From the NCBI RefSeq assembly GCF_963675165.1, contig NC_087383.1, positions 7,290,639-7,354,638 of the forward strand: 64,000 nucleotides of DNA, given 5' to 3'. The stretch is from Halichondria panicea. Lineage: Eukaryota; Porifera; Demospongiae; Suberitida; Halichondriidae. A program made the position numbers and the translations under genes. Positions 53,376 through 64,000 of the stretch are shown here, one piece after another. Every line of letters begins with the position of its first letter. Position 1 is the stretch's first letter. The notes beneath the pieces are model-generated. The model worked only from the letters and a program-made list of their open reading frames with translations, made no database searches and had not been told where the DNA came from.

Positions 53376-56300
53376 CTAGCCACTCTTACATGTACTCAAT
53401 TTCTTCTTGCATGTGGACGTGTGTAGGCGTGGCTGGACATAAGACCACGCCCCCATGTTCTTAGGTTCTTCTTGTACCCGCCTCAACTCAGCCGAGGGAT
53501 AACGAGTCAACTCACTCATCACCAGGTCGTATGGGAATGGGGATATCTGGGGCAGAAATTAATGATCGCCAATAATAATTATATTTGCAGTATACGTGTG
53601 ATAAATATAGCAGCATGTTAGTCAAGCGAACATTGATAATCAATTGCCTCCTTTGCCCGTATAAAGGGGTCAAAGGTCGTATATGTGTCTATGTAGGTAC
53701 TGTACCTGTTCAATTCTGATAATGGCCACTTTATTGGTGAGGCCTAATCGCTGTCTCTCTTTATACAGCTCATAGTAGATCTTGCCAGTACAGAATAATA
53801 CACGCTGAACTTTGACCCCTTCTCCACATTCCCTGTCCACATACACTCTCTGAAAGCTGGTGCCTACACACAATAAGAAAGGGGAGGAAGGAAAGGAGGA
53901 AAGAGAGGTTAGGCAAGGACACACATAACTATTTATACACACATGTACTTACATCCACTAGTAGTCAGAGCAGTTGGTTGTGTTAGCCTAAACATGTACA
54001 GTATCACATGCAGCACATCATTGTACCTTCTGTCATACATGTCAGACATGTCTGAGATTGGTGACCTGGCATCAGCGTGTCGTAGCAGACTCTTGGGTGT
54101 CATGACAACCAACTACAGTACAACATAACAGCACTAGTTACACAAACTCACACACATATACACCCACACACACACTCACACACTAGCTTACTGGTTTTCT
54201 GAAGGGTAGTTGAATTTGTCTCCTCAGAGCATGGAAGATATTAGCTGGTGTAGTACAGTTGACCACCTGTGAAGGACATTAAGAGGTCACTCACTACACA
54301 CATGCACACCCGCCCACACACACACACGTACCTGCCAGTTGCACTCATACAGTTGAGCTAGTCGTCTGTCCAGTCCTAGCTCTGGGCGCAATGGTTCAAT
54401 GCTATCAGGATTATCACAGCAATCTATAGTGTAGTGGTACAGTGAGCACACAGTACAAGGCCTACCATACAGTACCTTGTAGGAACCTTTCTAATCTTGC
54501 TGACGAGTGTTCAGGACCCATACCTTCATACCCATGAGGTAATAGCAGCACTAGGCCACTCTGGCGGACCCACTTGTCCTGACCAGAGCAGATGAACTGA
54601 TCTATGATGCACTATACAAAGGGGAGGGGCAATATCAACACTGTACACACCATTGGTACATAAATACAAGCTTTTCAATGAAACAAAAAAATTTGACCTG
54701 CTTAGAGCCTATAGTGTGGTCCCACTGTGTACATTGTAGCTAGTGTGTGTACAGTAGTGGGTTGGTCAAGTGAAGTGCCCTGTACCTACCTGTGCTGTAT
54801 TGTGGAAGTCTCCAAACTGTGCCTCCCAGCACACCAGTGCATTAGGGTTGCTCATGGAGAAGCCAAGATCAAACCCAAGCACTCCAAACTCACTCAGAGA
54901 GCTATTGCACACAGTGTAGCTGGCTTGACCAGGGGACACATGAGACAAGGGGCTGCAGCATAAACACAACACATGTACTAGTAGTAATGGCTGATGGAGA
55001 TAACAGTTTGTAAAACATAAAGACTGACCTCAAGCACAGCAGCAAGAGTAGTAGATACATGTACAGCAATATTGGGTAACTTGGCTGTAACCGCATACAG
55101 TGTACACCATGATGACTTTGCACAGCCTCAGAGCAGCTCCATAATTATGCCAATGAAACTCTCAGAATGGTGTATCACAGTGTCTGGGGTTTTTATTTCG
55201 AGATAACCTAATTATCATGCAACTTATTCAGTGATACTTTGCAGTTATGCATGTTGCTTCTCTTCCCCACTGGCCTAACACACCACCACCCCCTGTGATG
55301 GCCACCCCCTGTGATGGCCACCCCCTGTGATGACACTTGTTTGTATATAATTATAGGGAAACTCTCAAAATTATTGGGTCGAGCAAGGTCATAATAATGC
55401 ACCATTCAGATTTCTCAACCCAGATTCATTGGCAGGCATATGGGCTGAAAGGTCAGTGGGTTACAAATGTGGTTACAGCCAAGTTACACAGAATATTGCA
55501 AATACAACCTCAGTGTAGTGTGGACTGCTGACTAGGCAATGCCAACCTTATTAGAGACCAGTATAATTATAGTAGCTACAGTGTACAGTACACACAGTGG
55601 GACCACACAATAGGCTCTGTACACCAGCTACAGTGTCCACAGTGGGACCACACTATAGGCTCTGTACACTAGCTACAGTGCACACAGTGGGACCACACTA
55701 TAGGCTCTGTACACCAGCTACAGTGTCCACAGTGGGACCACACTATAGGCTCTGTACACTAGCTACAGTGCACACAGTGGGACCACACTATAGGCTCTGT
55801 GCACCAGCTACAGTGTCCACAGTGGGACCACACTATAGGCTCTGTACACTAGCTACAGTGTGCACAGTGGGACCACACTATAGGCTCTGTGCACCAGCTA
55901 CAGTGCGCACAGTGGGACCACACTATAGGCTCTGTGCACCAGCTACAGTGCGCACAGTGGGACCACACTATAGGCTCTGTACACCAGCTACAGTGCGCAC
56001 AGTGGGACCACACTATAGGCTCTGTACACCAGCTACAGTGCGCACAGTGGGACCACACTATAGGCTCTGTACACCAGCTACAGTGCGCACAGTGGGACCA
56101 CACTATAGGCTCTGTACACTAGCTACAGTGTCCACAGTGGGACCACACTATAGGCTCCGTACACTAGCTACAGTGCACACAGTGGGACCACACTATAGGC
56201 TCCGTGCACCAGCTACAGTGTCCACAGTGGGACCACACTATAGGCTCTGTGCACCAGCTACAGTGCGCACAGTGGGACCACACTATAGGCTCTGTACACC

Positions 56301-57441
56301 AGCTACAGTGCGCACAGTGGGACCACACTATAGGCTCTGTACACCAGCTACAGTGCGCACAGTGGGACCACACTATAGGCTCTGTACACCAGCTACAGTG
56401 CGCACAGTGGGACCACACTATAGGCTCTGTACACTAGCTACAGTGCGCACAGTGGGACCACACTATAGGCTCTGTACACTAGCTACAGTGTCCACAGTGG
56501 GACCACACTATAGGCTCTGTACACTAGCTACAGTGCGCACAGTGGGACCACACTATAGGCTCTGTACACTAGCTACAGTGTCCACAGTGGGACCACACTA
56601 TAGGCTCCGTACACTAGCTACAGTGCGCACAGTGGGACCACACCATAGGCTCCGTACACTAGCTACAGTGCGCACAGTGGGACCACACTATAGGCTCCGT
56701 ACACTAGCTACAGTGCGCACAGTGGGACCACACTATAGGCTCTGTACACTAGCTACAGTGCGCACAGTGGGACCGCACTATAGGCTCCGTACACTAGCTA
56801 CAGTGCACACAGTGGGACCACACTATAGGCTCCGTACACTAGCTACAGTGCACACAGTGGGACCACACTATAGGCTCCGTACACTAGCTACAGTGCACAC
56901 AGTGGGACCACACTATAGGCTCACACAGTGGGACCACACTATAGGCTCTGTACACTAGCTACAGTGCGCACAGTGGGACCACACTATAGGCTCTGTACAC
57001 TAGCTACAGTGCGCACAGTGGGACCACACTATAGGCTCTGTACACTAGCTACAGTGTCCACAGTGGGACCACACTATAGGCTCTGTACACACTTGCAGGT
57101 CAATTAAGTTGTAGTATACATTTTCAGCTTTTTGCTTATTTCCCGTGAGGCTACGGTAGCTGAGGTGTACCTGTATTGTTTCTTGTCCACCATCTGATCA
57201 TGGATGACATGATGTCTGTGTGCAAATGTCCCTCTCTCCACATCTTGTCCTGACAGTCTGCCAACAATCATAGTCACTATGGAGTAGCTATAGTGGCCAT
57301 GACCACCTACCTCACATGATAGCCTTCCTCCAATAATGAGCCTATAGCAAATGCCTCTCCCATTGCCCAGTCAGCAATTCCTTTATCCAGCATGTCAGCA
57401 CGACCAGCCAGAACACGCTTCAGAGCTACACACACACAATG

Positions 57442-57478
<37 letters not shown>

Positions 57479-57486
57479 GGCACGCA

Positions 57487-57518
<32 letters not shown>

Positions 57519-57540
57519 CACACACACACCCACTCGCACA

Positions 57541-57590
<50 letters not shown>

Positions 57591-58681
57591 GGCTTACACC
57601 AGTAGAGCCATGATTGCATTACCTGAGTGGATGTTTAGCTCTGGTGGTACACTGGAGAACACAGCTCCAATGTGTTCCAGTCTCTTTATCTCCACTCCAG
57701 TCTGTGGCAAGCTCTTGTTACTGAAGTCAGGTCCACCATTCAAGGGGAAGAAGTCTAACAATACAATATAGACAATGTCACACACACACACACACACACA
57801 AACACTGTAGCCTCACCCTCCCAAGGTGAGTCCAGCCATTGTCCTTTAGCTAGTTCAACATCTTTAGACTTCTCATAAGCTCTCTTGCAGACATCATCAT
57901 AAGTCTGTCTCTCACTCTTGTAATCCACCTCTGAAACCACACCCTCTTTAATGAGCTTGCCTGCATACTGTTCCACTACCGGAGGATGCTTCTTAATAGT
58001 CTGGTACATGAGAGGCTGTGATGGTTATATAGGGATAGTTATATATGGACACTCAGTGTAGCTGTGTGAGCATAGGCTCACGATGGTTGTATAGGGATAG
58101 TTATATATGGACACTCAGTGTAGCTGTGTGAGCATAGGCTCACGATGGTTATATAGGGATAGTTATATATGGACACTCAGTGTAGCTGTGTGAGCATAGG
58201 CTCACGATGGTTGTATAGGGATAGTTATATATGGACACTCAGTGTACCTGTGTGAGCATAGGCTCACGATGGTTATATAGGGATAGTTATATATGGACAC
58301 TCAGTGTAGCTGTGTGAGCATAGGCTCACGATGGTTGTATAGGGATAGTTATATATGGACACTCAGTGTACCTGTGTGAGCACAGGATCACGATGGTTAT
58401 ACAGGGATAGTTATATATGGACACTCAGTGTACCTGTGTGAGCATAGGCTCATCCATCTCATTGTGTCCCTGTCTTCTATAACACACTAGGTCAATGACA
58501 ACATCTTTGTGGAATGTATTTCTCCATTCAGCAGCAACTTTGCAAACATGCATTACAGCTTCCGGATTATCAGCATTCACGTGAAATATCGGAGCAGACA
58601 CCACCTACACACACACACACAGTGCTTTAGGGGGGGGGGCACACACACACACACACACACACACAGTGCTTTAGGGGGGGG

Positions 58682-58713
<32 letters not shown>

Positions 58714-58743
58714 CGCTTTAGGGGGACACACGCATGCACGCAC

Positions 58744-58776
<33 letters not shown>

Positions 58777-59773
58777 GTGCTTTAGGGGGGGCACACACAC
58801 ACACACACACAGCGCTTTAGGGGGGCACACACACACACACACACACACAGGCTTTAGGGGGGGGTACACACACACACACACAGAGCTTTAGGGGGGGGGG
58901 GGTACACACACACACAGTGCTTTAGGGGGGGGGGGAGGCACTTACATACCTTGGCTACATCAGTGCAGTATGGGGAAGATCTTGCTACACGTGGATCAGT
59001 AGTGAAACCAATCTGATTGTTGACTATGATGTGAATAGTGCCGTGAGTTGTGTAGTCAGGGAGGTCAGAAAGATGAAAGGTTTCATAGACCACGCCTTGT
59101 CCAGCGAAGGCAGCATCTCCGTGCAGTAATATACTCATGGCACTGTCACCTATATGAGTGTAGGGTACGAGTGTGGTAGGGGACTAGGCACGGACTAGGC
59201 ACACAGGTAGTGTGATAGTGTGGTAGGGGGACTAGGCACACAGGTTGTGTGATTGTGTGGTAGGGGGACTAGGCACACAGGTAGTGTGATGGTGTGATAG
59301 GGGGACTAGGCACACAGGTAATGTGATGGTGTGGTAGGGGGACTAGGCACACAGGTAATGTGATGGTGTGATAGGGGGACTAGGCACACAGGTAATGTGA
59401 TGGTGTGGTAGGGGGACTACATTGTAGGCACACAGGTAATGTGATGGTTAACCTGCTGTATCTCCTTTATAGAACTGCTCTGCACGTGTCTTGCCCTGTA
59501 CGACAGGGTCCACAGCTGTGAGGGTAGTGAGGGGGCAGGTGTGAAAGTGGTGAGGGGCGAGTGTGAGGGTAGTGAGGGGGCGGGTGTGAGGGTAGTGTAC
59601 CTTCAAGGTGTGAGGGATTAGCCACCACTGAGAGTTTGATCTTTTTTTGTGTGTAACGGTTGACTCTCTCCAATGAAGTACCGAGGTGATACTTGACATC
59701 TCCTGATCCCTACACACACACACACACACACACAGTACACCCACACAGTACACACACACACACACGCACACAC

Positions 59774-59846
<73 letters not shown>

Positions 59847-59847
59847 C

Positions 59848-59882
<35 letters not shown>

Positions 59883-59986
59883 CACCCACACAGTACACAC
59901 ACACACACACACACACACAGTACACACAGTACACCCACACAGTACACACACACACACACACACACAGTACACACACACACCCACAC

Positions 59987-60029
<43 letters not shown>

Positions 60030-60059
60030 CACACACACACACACACAGTACACCCACAC

Positions 60060-60108
<49 letters not shown>

Positions 60109-60144
60109 CACACACACACACACACACACACAGTACACCCACAC

Positions 60145-60224
<80 letters not shown>

Positions 60225-60418
60225 CACACACACACAGTACACCCACACAGTACACACACACACACACACACACACAGACACACACACACACACACACAGT
60301 ACACACACACACACACACACACAGTACACCCACACAGTACACACACACACACACACACACAGTACACACAGTACACCCACACAGCACACACACACACAGT
60401 ACACACACACACCCACAC

Positions 60419-60463
<45 letters not shown>

Positions 60464-60472
60464 CACCCACAC

Positions 60473-60544
<72 letters not shown>

Positions 60545-60553
60545 CACCCACAC

Positions 60554-60627
<74 letters not shown>

Positions 60628-60657
60628 CACCCACACAGTACACACACACACCCACAC

Positions 60658-60702
<45 letters not shown>

Positions 60703-61315
60703 CACACACACACACACACACACAGTACACACGTACCTCATCCACAGGCTCTAGCATTGGGTCAAATTGACACAAGATCTGCTCCAATGGTTTCCTCACA
60801 ACATTGGCCAGTACATTCAGTCGCCCCCTACACACACAAGTACACAGCTTAGTTAGTGTGGTGGGGGGACTAGTAGTCTCTCTACCTGTGTGGCATTCCA
60901 ATGACGTAGCTCTCCACTCCGTGTTCACTAGCAAGGTCAATGATGTACTTCATGGCTGGAATGAGCACCTCACAACCTTCCAGCCCAAACCTCTTCTCAC
61001 TTGGCCATTTCAACTTCAAAAACTCTTCAAACCTGCAGCAATTAGTCAGGGGGGCACAAAACACATTCCCCCCCCCACACACACACACATTCCCCCCCAC
61101 ACACACACACACACATTCCCCCCCCACACACACACACACTACCTCTACACACACACACACACTACCTCTACACACACACACACACCGCCCACACATTAGC
61201 TTACATGGTGGCTCGTACAAGTCTTGCTAACAGGATTCTTTTACTACGCTCATCCATACTCATGGCATTAGGGGCCTCAAACTTCTCCCTAATCCAGTCA
61301 CCTGTGTGCGTGGGC

Positions 61316-61351
<36 letters not shown>

Positions 61352-61509
61352 GGGGGGATGGGCTACTCACACTTTGTCCTGTCATTAATGAACATGAACT
61401 CTACTCCGATGTTCTGACAATAAACTGTTTTGAGACGTGTGATAATATCCTTGAGTGAGAGTGCTGTTTCACTGCCTCCAATCTTGGTGGTCTTAGGTAG
61501 AGTGAACAC

Positions 61510-61556
<47 letters not shown>

Positions 61557-61868
61557 GTACATATGTAACCAGTATATAACTAGAGTGTCACCTTGTCAAG
61601 GTTGAGGTTGCTATCGACGATGAGCTCTGGTGGTATGGGTGAATCCAGATCTGCCTCGTTGATGACTAGGGGGTCTAATCGCGCTATATTGTGGCCTCTG
61701 ATTTGATATGCTCGAATGAGCGCTTGCACTGATAAATGGTCTTTAATATGGTCTGTATCCATGGAAACCTGGGGTCGTATGGATGGTGGTGCAGAGTAGG
61801 CGTGGCCAGGAGGTGCTCCAGCCGCAGCACGAGAGAAGAAGACATCCCAGGACTAATGGAAGCACACT

Positions 61869-61911
<43 letters not shown>

Positions 61912-62130
61912 GGTAGAGACTTACTTTATGCACAGAACTCTTGTCTTGCTGCCAACTCTCATACATACTCTCCACATAAGTGCCAGAGGAACCGCTTAGA
62001 AATGGCTCAGCTGTACACACACACTGTAATAAATACATGTACACAGACACAAGTTACCAGCGCCATTGCTCCGCTGTCTGACTCTCGCTCTACAAGACCT
62101 GAACACAGACCCTCCACACACACGAAGCAT
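53376..62130 (-). CDS. OGDH: OGDH, 2-oxoglutarate dehydrogenase E1 component, mitochondrial
   Basis: OGDH is the thiamine-diphosphate E1 enzyme of the mitochondrial 2-oxoglutarate dehydrogenase complex (TCA cycle). Minus-strand exons joined in phase: 62058-62130, 61925-62010, 61592-61852, 61371-61509, 61205-61301, 60886-61032, 60737-60827, 59601-59709, 59453-59515, 58950-59149, 58434-58604, 57817-58015, 57623-57754, 57311-57425, 57171-57257, 54790-54952, 54476-54611, 54332-54423, 54192-54266, 54027-54112, 53706-53856, 53376-53546. They give 947 residues (human 1023). The start [20 protein letters not shown] is an Arg-rich mitochondrial presequence. Landmarks are [63 protein letters not shown] (about 366-374, ThDP site), [78 protein letters not shown] and [10 protein letters not shown]. 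The last exon stops about 40 residues early after QPRLHTST; its 3' end is duplicated DNA. Exon 4 and 21 splice choices were fixed by phase. Confidence 0.95.
55230..55340. repeat. 18-bp tandem repeat in OGDH intron 15
   Basis: CCACCCCCTGTGATGGCC occurs three times. Non-coding. Confidence 0.8.
55590..57095. repeat. 45-bp minisatellite, about 33 copies, OGDH intron 15
   Basis: Unit CACAGTGGGACCACACTATA plus GGCTCTGTACACCAGCTACAGTG with variants at four or five sites. One unit is shortened near 56920. Because 45 is divisible by 3, several frames stay open for the whole array (one of 453 codons); these are not genes. A single inverted unit lies at about 54710-54750 in the next intron. Confidence 0.97.
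57427..57590. repeat. (CA)n/(CGCA)n microsatellite, OGDH intron 13
   Basis: Compound CA array with a CACGCACG block between exons 14 and 13. It ends 2 bp from the exon 14 acceptor region (GTGTAG|CTCTG on the minus strand). Confidence 0.95.
58021..58440. repeat. 62-bp tandem repeat containing OGDH exon 11 donor copies
   Basis: Seven copies of a 62-bp unit fill intron 11. Each carries a copy of the last about 14 bases of exon 11 followed by the donor sequence. On the minus strand, copies at 58248 and 58372 keep CTCACACAG|GTACAC as the real donor at 58434 does. Four others read CACAGCTACAC and have lost the GT. Confidence 0.9.
58608..58930. repeat. (CA)n alternating with GCTTTAGGGGGG blocks, OGDH intron 10
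   Basis: About nine units of CA repeats of variable length separated by AGTGCTTTAGGGGGG or AGCGCTTTAGGGGG. Non-coding. Confidence 0.95.
59160..59440. repeat. GTGATGGTGTGGTAGGGGGACTAGGCACACAGGTA repeat, OGDH intron 9
   Basis: Units of about 38 bp built from GTGTGGTAGGGGGACTAGGC and ACACAGGTAATGTGATG, roughly seven copies with small variants. Non-coding. Confidence 0.9.
59711..60726. repeat. 1-kb (CA)n / CAGTACAC compound microsatellite, OGDH intron 7
   Basis: An uninterrupted kilobase of alternating purine-pyrimidine CA steps punctuated by CAGTACACCCACACAGTACA. It fills the intron almost from exon 8 to exon 7. Open frames of 340-440 codons on both strands are artefacts. Confidence 0.97.
61063..61190. 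repeat. (CA)n with CCCCCC blocks, OGDH intron 5
   Basis: Repeated CACATTCCCCCCCACACACA and CTACCTCTACACACACACAC units between exons 6 and 5. Further short CA/TG arrays lie at 61318-61352, 61511-61552 and 61869-61909 in the neighbouring introns. Confidence 0.9.
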
Positions 62131-62846
62131 CTTGACCAGTACAGTAACAGCTAGCTAGCCACGCCCACTTTAGTAGGCCCCCCTACTACCAGCCCCGCCC
62201 ACAAATAACTTACTGATGCAGCCCAGATAACAGTAGTGACCAACCTCCTCTATGCAGCGCAGCCCGGGCCAGAGAGTGAGGCTATGCCTATGGCTGCCTA
62301 CCTCGTGGTACACAAATGAGTTGTCGCGCATGTCATGATAGAGCACATGTCATTTGCACAAGACAAAGAGAGAGCAACCAGCCTGAGACGACTGTCCTTT
62401 TGGGTGAGCGCTACTGATAGCTTGATATAGCTATTGGATATTTTTTAGCAAGATGGTAGAGTTGGATATTAATAGTGACAGCCTTGTGTTAAAGTAGCTC
62501 TGTGTATACTGTCCTTATATTGTTCTCTCATGTCTTACTCACAGATAACTACTCAACGCTGCACAGCACAGCATTCAATCACTCTCATAATTTTATTGTC
62601 ATTTCATCTTTTATGGGGGACGCCCCACTCTTATTATTTTTATCACTGAATGGCTGCTGACGTACGTATATATAAGAGCACTACAAGATACGACAGGAAA
62701 GGGTCAGTATAATAATTATGTATTGTCCCATGCATAGTGATGTAGTGTACTATCTGTTACTTCCTTTGGTATTCAGCCCCTTTAATAAGCACAGGATTAT
62801 ATAGATCTCCAAGCCATTAGTATTAATGATTCATTGGATACTGAAT
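62131..62846. promoter_or_regulatory. OGDH 5' flank; no gene recognised
   Basis: Contains the OGDH 5' UTR and promoter. CACGCCCAC and CCCGCCCAC GC-box-like motifs occur at 62160-62205 close to the start codon. No TATA box was identified. The rest is AT-rich. Confidence 0.4.
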
Positions 62847-63084
62847 TTATATGGATGTATGGATGGGGCTATGCCGCAACATAGAATGCTGGCTTTCTGA
62901 TCGAGGAGGAGATGATCTATTATTGGCTATTGGCTCCGGGGATGGAGTGGATCTACCTCTGAGAGACAAAGGGCCAGTTACTGTATCATGTATGAATATT
63001 CTGTTGCTTGTACATATTTTCGTAACATTATCAGTAATTGACTCTAGAGTAGCATATTGTGCTCCCCTTTCTTCATCACTCAAT
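62847..63084 (-). CDS. Putative C-terminal exon of an unrecognised gene
   Basis: A minus-strand open stretch begins at an acceptor (TGCCTGCAG|ATTGAG) and ends at TAA. It encodes LSDEERGAQYATLESITDNV, a short linker, and a Ser/Pro/Arg-rich tail (STPSPEPIANNRSSPPRSES). Composition and the acceptor look coding, but no family is recognised. Upstream exons would lie beyond 63140, possibly outside the window. Confidence 0.4.
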
Positions 63085-63729
63085 CTGCAGGCAGTGTATG
63101 TGATTTTCTGACAGGGAAGGCTACTCGGGAGTCGGCCACACAAGGTATAGTCTAATAATTATTGTACAGTACTTCGATGATCTTCTCTGTTTTGGGTCAG
63201 ATGCAATTGCCTATAGCCAGTTAAAACATCTCTTCTACTCTTGGCTTAAGAAATTGTATTTTATTATTGTACCAGCATTAGGTAGTTAACTCCACTTATG
63301 CATTGACCTCTACTACCGTGTAGCAGGAAAGTTCGTTATTTGAGAAATGTTGTATAGTTGTTCACATTTCAATGCCAAGAAACCATAGCTTTGCATGGTG
63401 TGTCTTCCATTTATTATTACATGAAGTGTGAAGTGTGTTGTAAGTTTGTACAGAGAGGACTCCCATGGTGGCAATGATCTGATGATGGCTCCACTGCTCT
63501 GATGGACCAATGCAGGAGAAGTTATTCTGTATAATTATTACACTAAATTAATGTATGCCACTGTTTGGATCGGTTTCTGTTCTGCTCAGCTTCTTCCTCC
63601 AACTTGCTTACGCAGGCTAAGCTTATTCTTAGTTCATTCTTAGTTCATTCTATAGTCTAGTATTATTGTCGGTTTGGTTGTTTTATGTTTTTCACCTGGT
63701 CATACGGAATCACTTCATTAATTTGTGCA
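63085..63729. other. No gene recognised
   Basis: AT-rich spacer. A minus frame of 65 codons at 63313-63510 has no domain or splice support. Confidence 0.35.
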
Positions 63730-63975
63730 GACCACACCTCTATCCACACATTGTACCTGCACATCCTGTATATATGGGGCCAGTACACCCCCACTCACTG
63801 TACTGATATGTGGTCACACCCCCATACATGGTAACCCTCTTGACCACACCTCCACTGATGCATTGTGTCGTACATGCTGTGTTTTTGTGTACAGTACACA
63901 CATCATCCGTGTCTTTATCCCCACACCTAGTCGGAGGGAGCAGCAAGTTCTACTAAGAGCCAGCATCACCAACTA
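63730..63975 (+). CDS. Possible Cys/His-rich terminal exon
   Basis: A plus-strand open stretch after an acceptor-like TTTGTGCAG ends at TAA, 81 codons. It has CTCTSC, CGHTPIHG and CRTCC with spacing loosely like a RING or other zinc ligand set, then a basic tail (PTPSRREQQVLLRASI). No family recognised. It may be the last exon of a short gene or chance. Confidence 0.25.
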
Positions 63976-64000
63976 ACCAACACACTACAAGACCTACCTA

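Larger units (their letters stand above)
49828..53389. repeat. Tandem segmental duplication, 1.6-kb unit, two full copies plus a deleted third
   Basis: Copy 1 is about 49828-51257, copy 2 about 51258-52877, copy 3 about 52878-53389. All begin GTCCAACTGACC...CACGAA. Copies 1 and 2 are almost identical over 49970-51240 and 51580-52860, with offset 1608-1617; copy 1 lacks about 190 bp near its start. Copy 3 jumps from the CACTCTGCACGCG block to TTAGCAGATAT..., losing the middle. Each full copy carries a GTGTATGAGGGGG/CACACACA minisatellite (50880-51140 and 52490-52760). The right end of copy 3 forms the 3' end of OGDH. Confidence 0.95.

Noticed and set aside
55597..56958. 453-codon open frame of [11 protein letters not shown] repeats
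   Set aside because: A 45-bp minisatellite has a length divisible by three, so frames stay open by periodicity alone. No start context, splice support or domain.
55590..57095. CRISPR-like regular array
   Set aside because: Units abut directly with no unique spacers, and the context is an animal intron.
58021..58440. 62-bp direct repeats as a replication origin or iteron array
   Set aside because: The unit is a copy of the exon 11/intron 11 boundary of OGDH; intron minisatellite is the simpler explanation.
59448..60940. Open frames of 340-440 codons of Cys-Val or His-Thr repeats
   Set aside because: They are translations of a (CA)n microsatellite in an OGDH intron, open on both strands and in several frames, with real OGDH exons caught only at the edges.

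Overview
The window reads as nuclear DNA of an early-branching animal, most likely a demosponge. Four genes encode typical metazoan proteins with compact GT-AG introns, mostly under 1 kb. Alongside them are ankyrin, ROCO/death-domain and RecQ-like fragments of a kind often expanded in sponges. The intervening DNA is AT-rich and crowded with microsatellites, minisatellites and small inverted-repeat elements. There are no bacterial operons, Shine-Dalgarno sites or CRISPR arrays. The species assignment is inference; the eukaryotic gene structure is read directly.

Layout. 0-5 kb: decayed mobile DNA, a reverse-transcriptase remnant and one ankyrin-repeat exon. 5.1-10.2 kb: complete RBM22 (spliceosome), minus strand, 11 exons, 423 codons. 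10.4-22.8 kb: complete METTL14 (m6A writer subunit), plus strand, 9 exons, 436 codons, head-to-head with RBM22 across 170 bp. Its fourth intron holds an antisense, uninterrupted gene for an aerolysin-fold protein plus a 74-bp satellite, and its 5.9-kb last intron is a nest of foldback elements. 23.3-28.4 kb: complete TRAF-family adaptor, plus strand, 9 exons, 564 codons, with a degenerate RING. 29-37 kb: a POLR2K (RPB12) pseudogene, an orphan SELENBP1 exon, a decayed piggyBac-type element, and an unrecognised basic-tailed gene with an internal duplication and broken frame. 38.0-41.2 kb: an ankyrin-Roc-COR-death-death gene on the minus strand, broken by several frame changes. 41-49 kb: foldback elements and a RecQ-like helicase pseudogene lying between inverted repeats. 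49.8-53.4 kb: a 1.6-kb segment present in two copies plus a deleted third. 53.4-62.1 kb: OGDH (2-oxoglutarate dehydrogenase E1), minus strand, 22 exons, with introns full of satellites. 62.1-64 kb: intergenic DNA and two weakly supported terminal exons.

Functional links. RBM22 and METTL14 both act on pre-mRNA and mRNA in the nucleus and probably share a bidirectional promoter. The other genes are functionally unrelated. RBM22, METTL14, TRAF and OGDH together give about 7.1 kb of coding sequence with every splice phase matching. The broken frames at 29.7, 35-37, 38-41 and 45-46 kb are therefore more likely real decay than general sequencing error.
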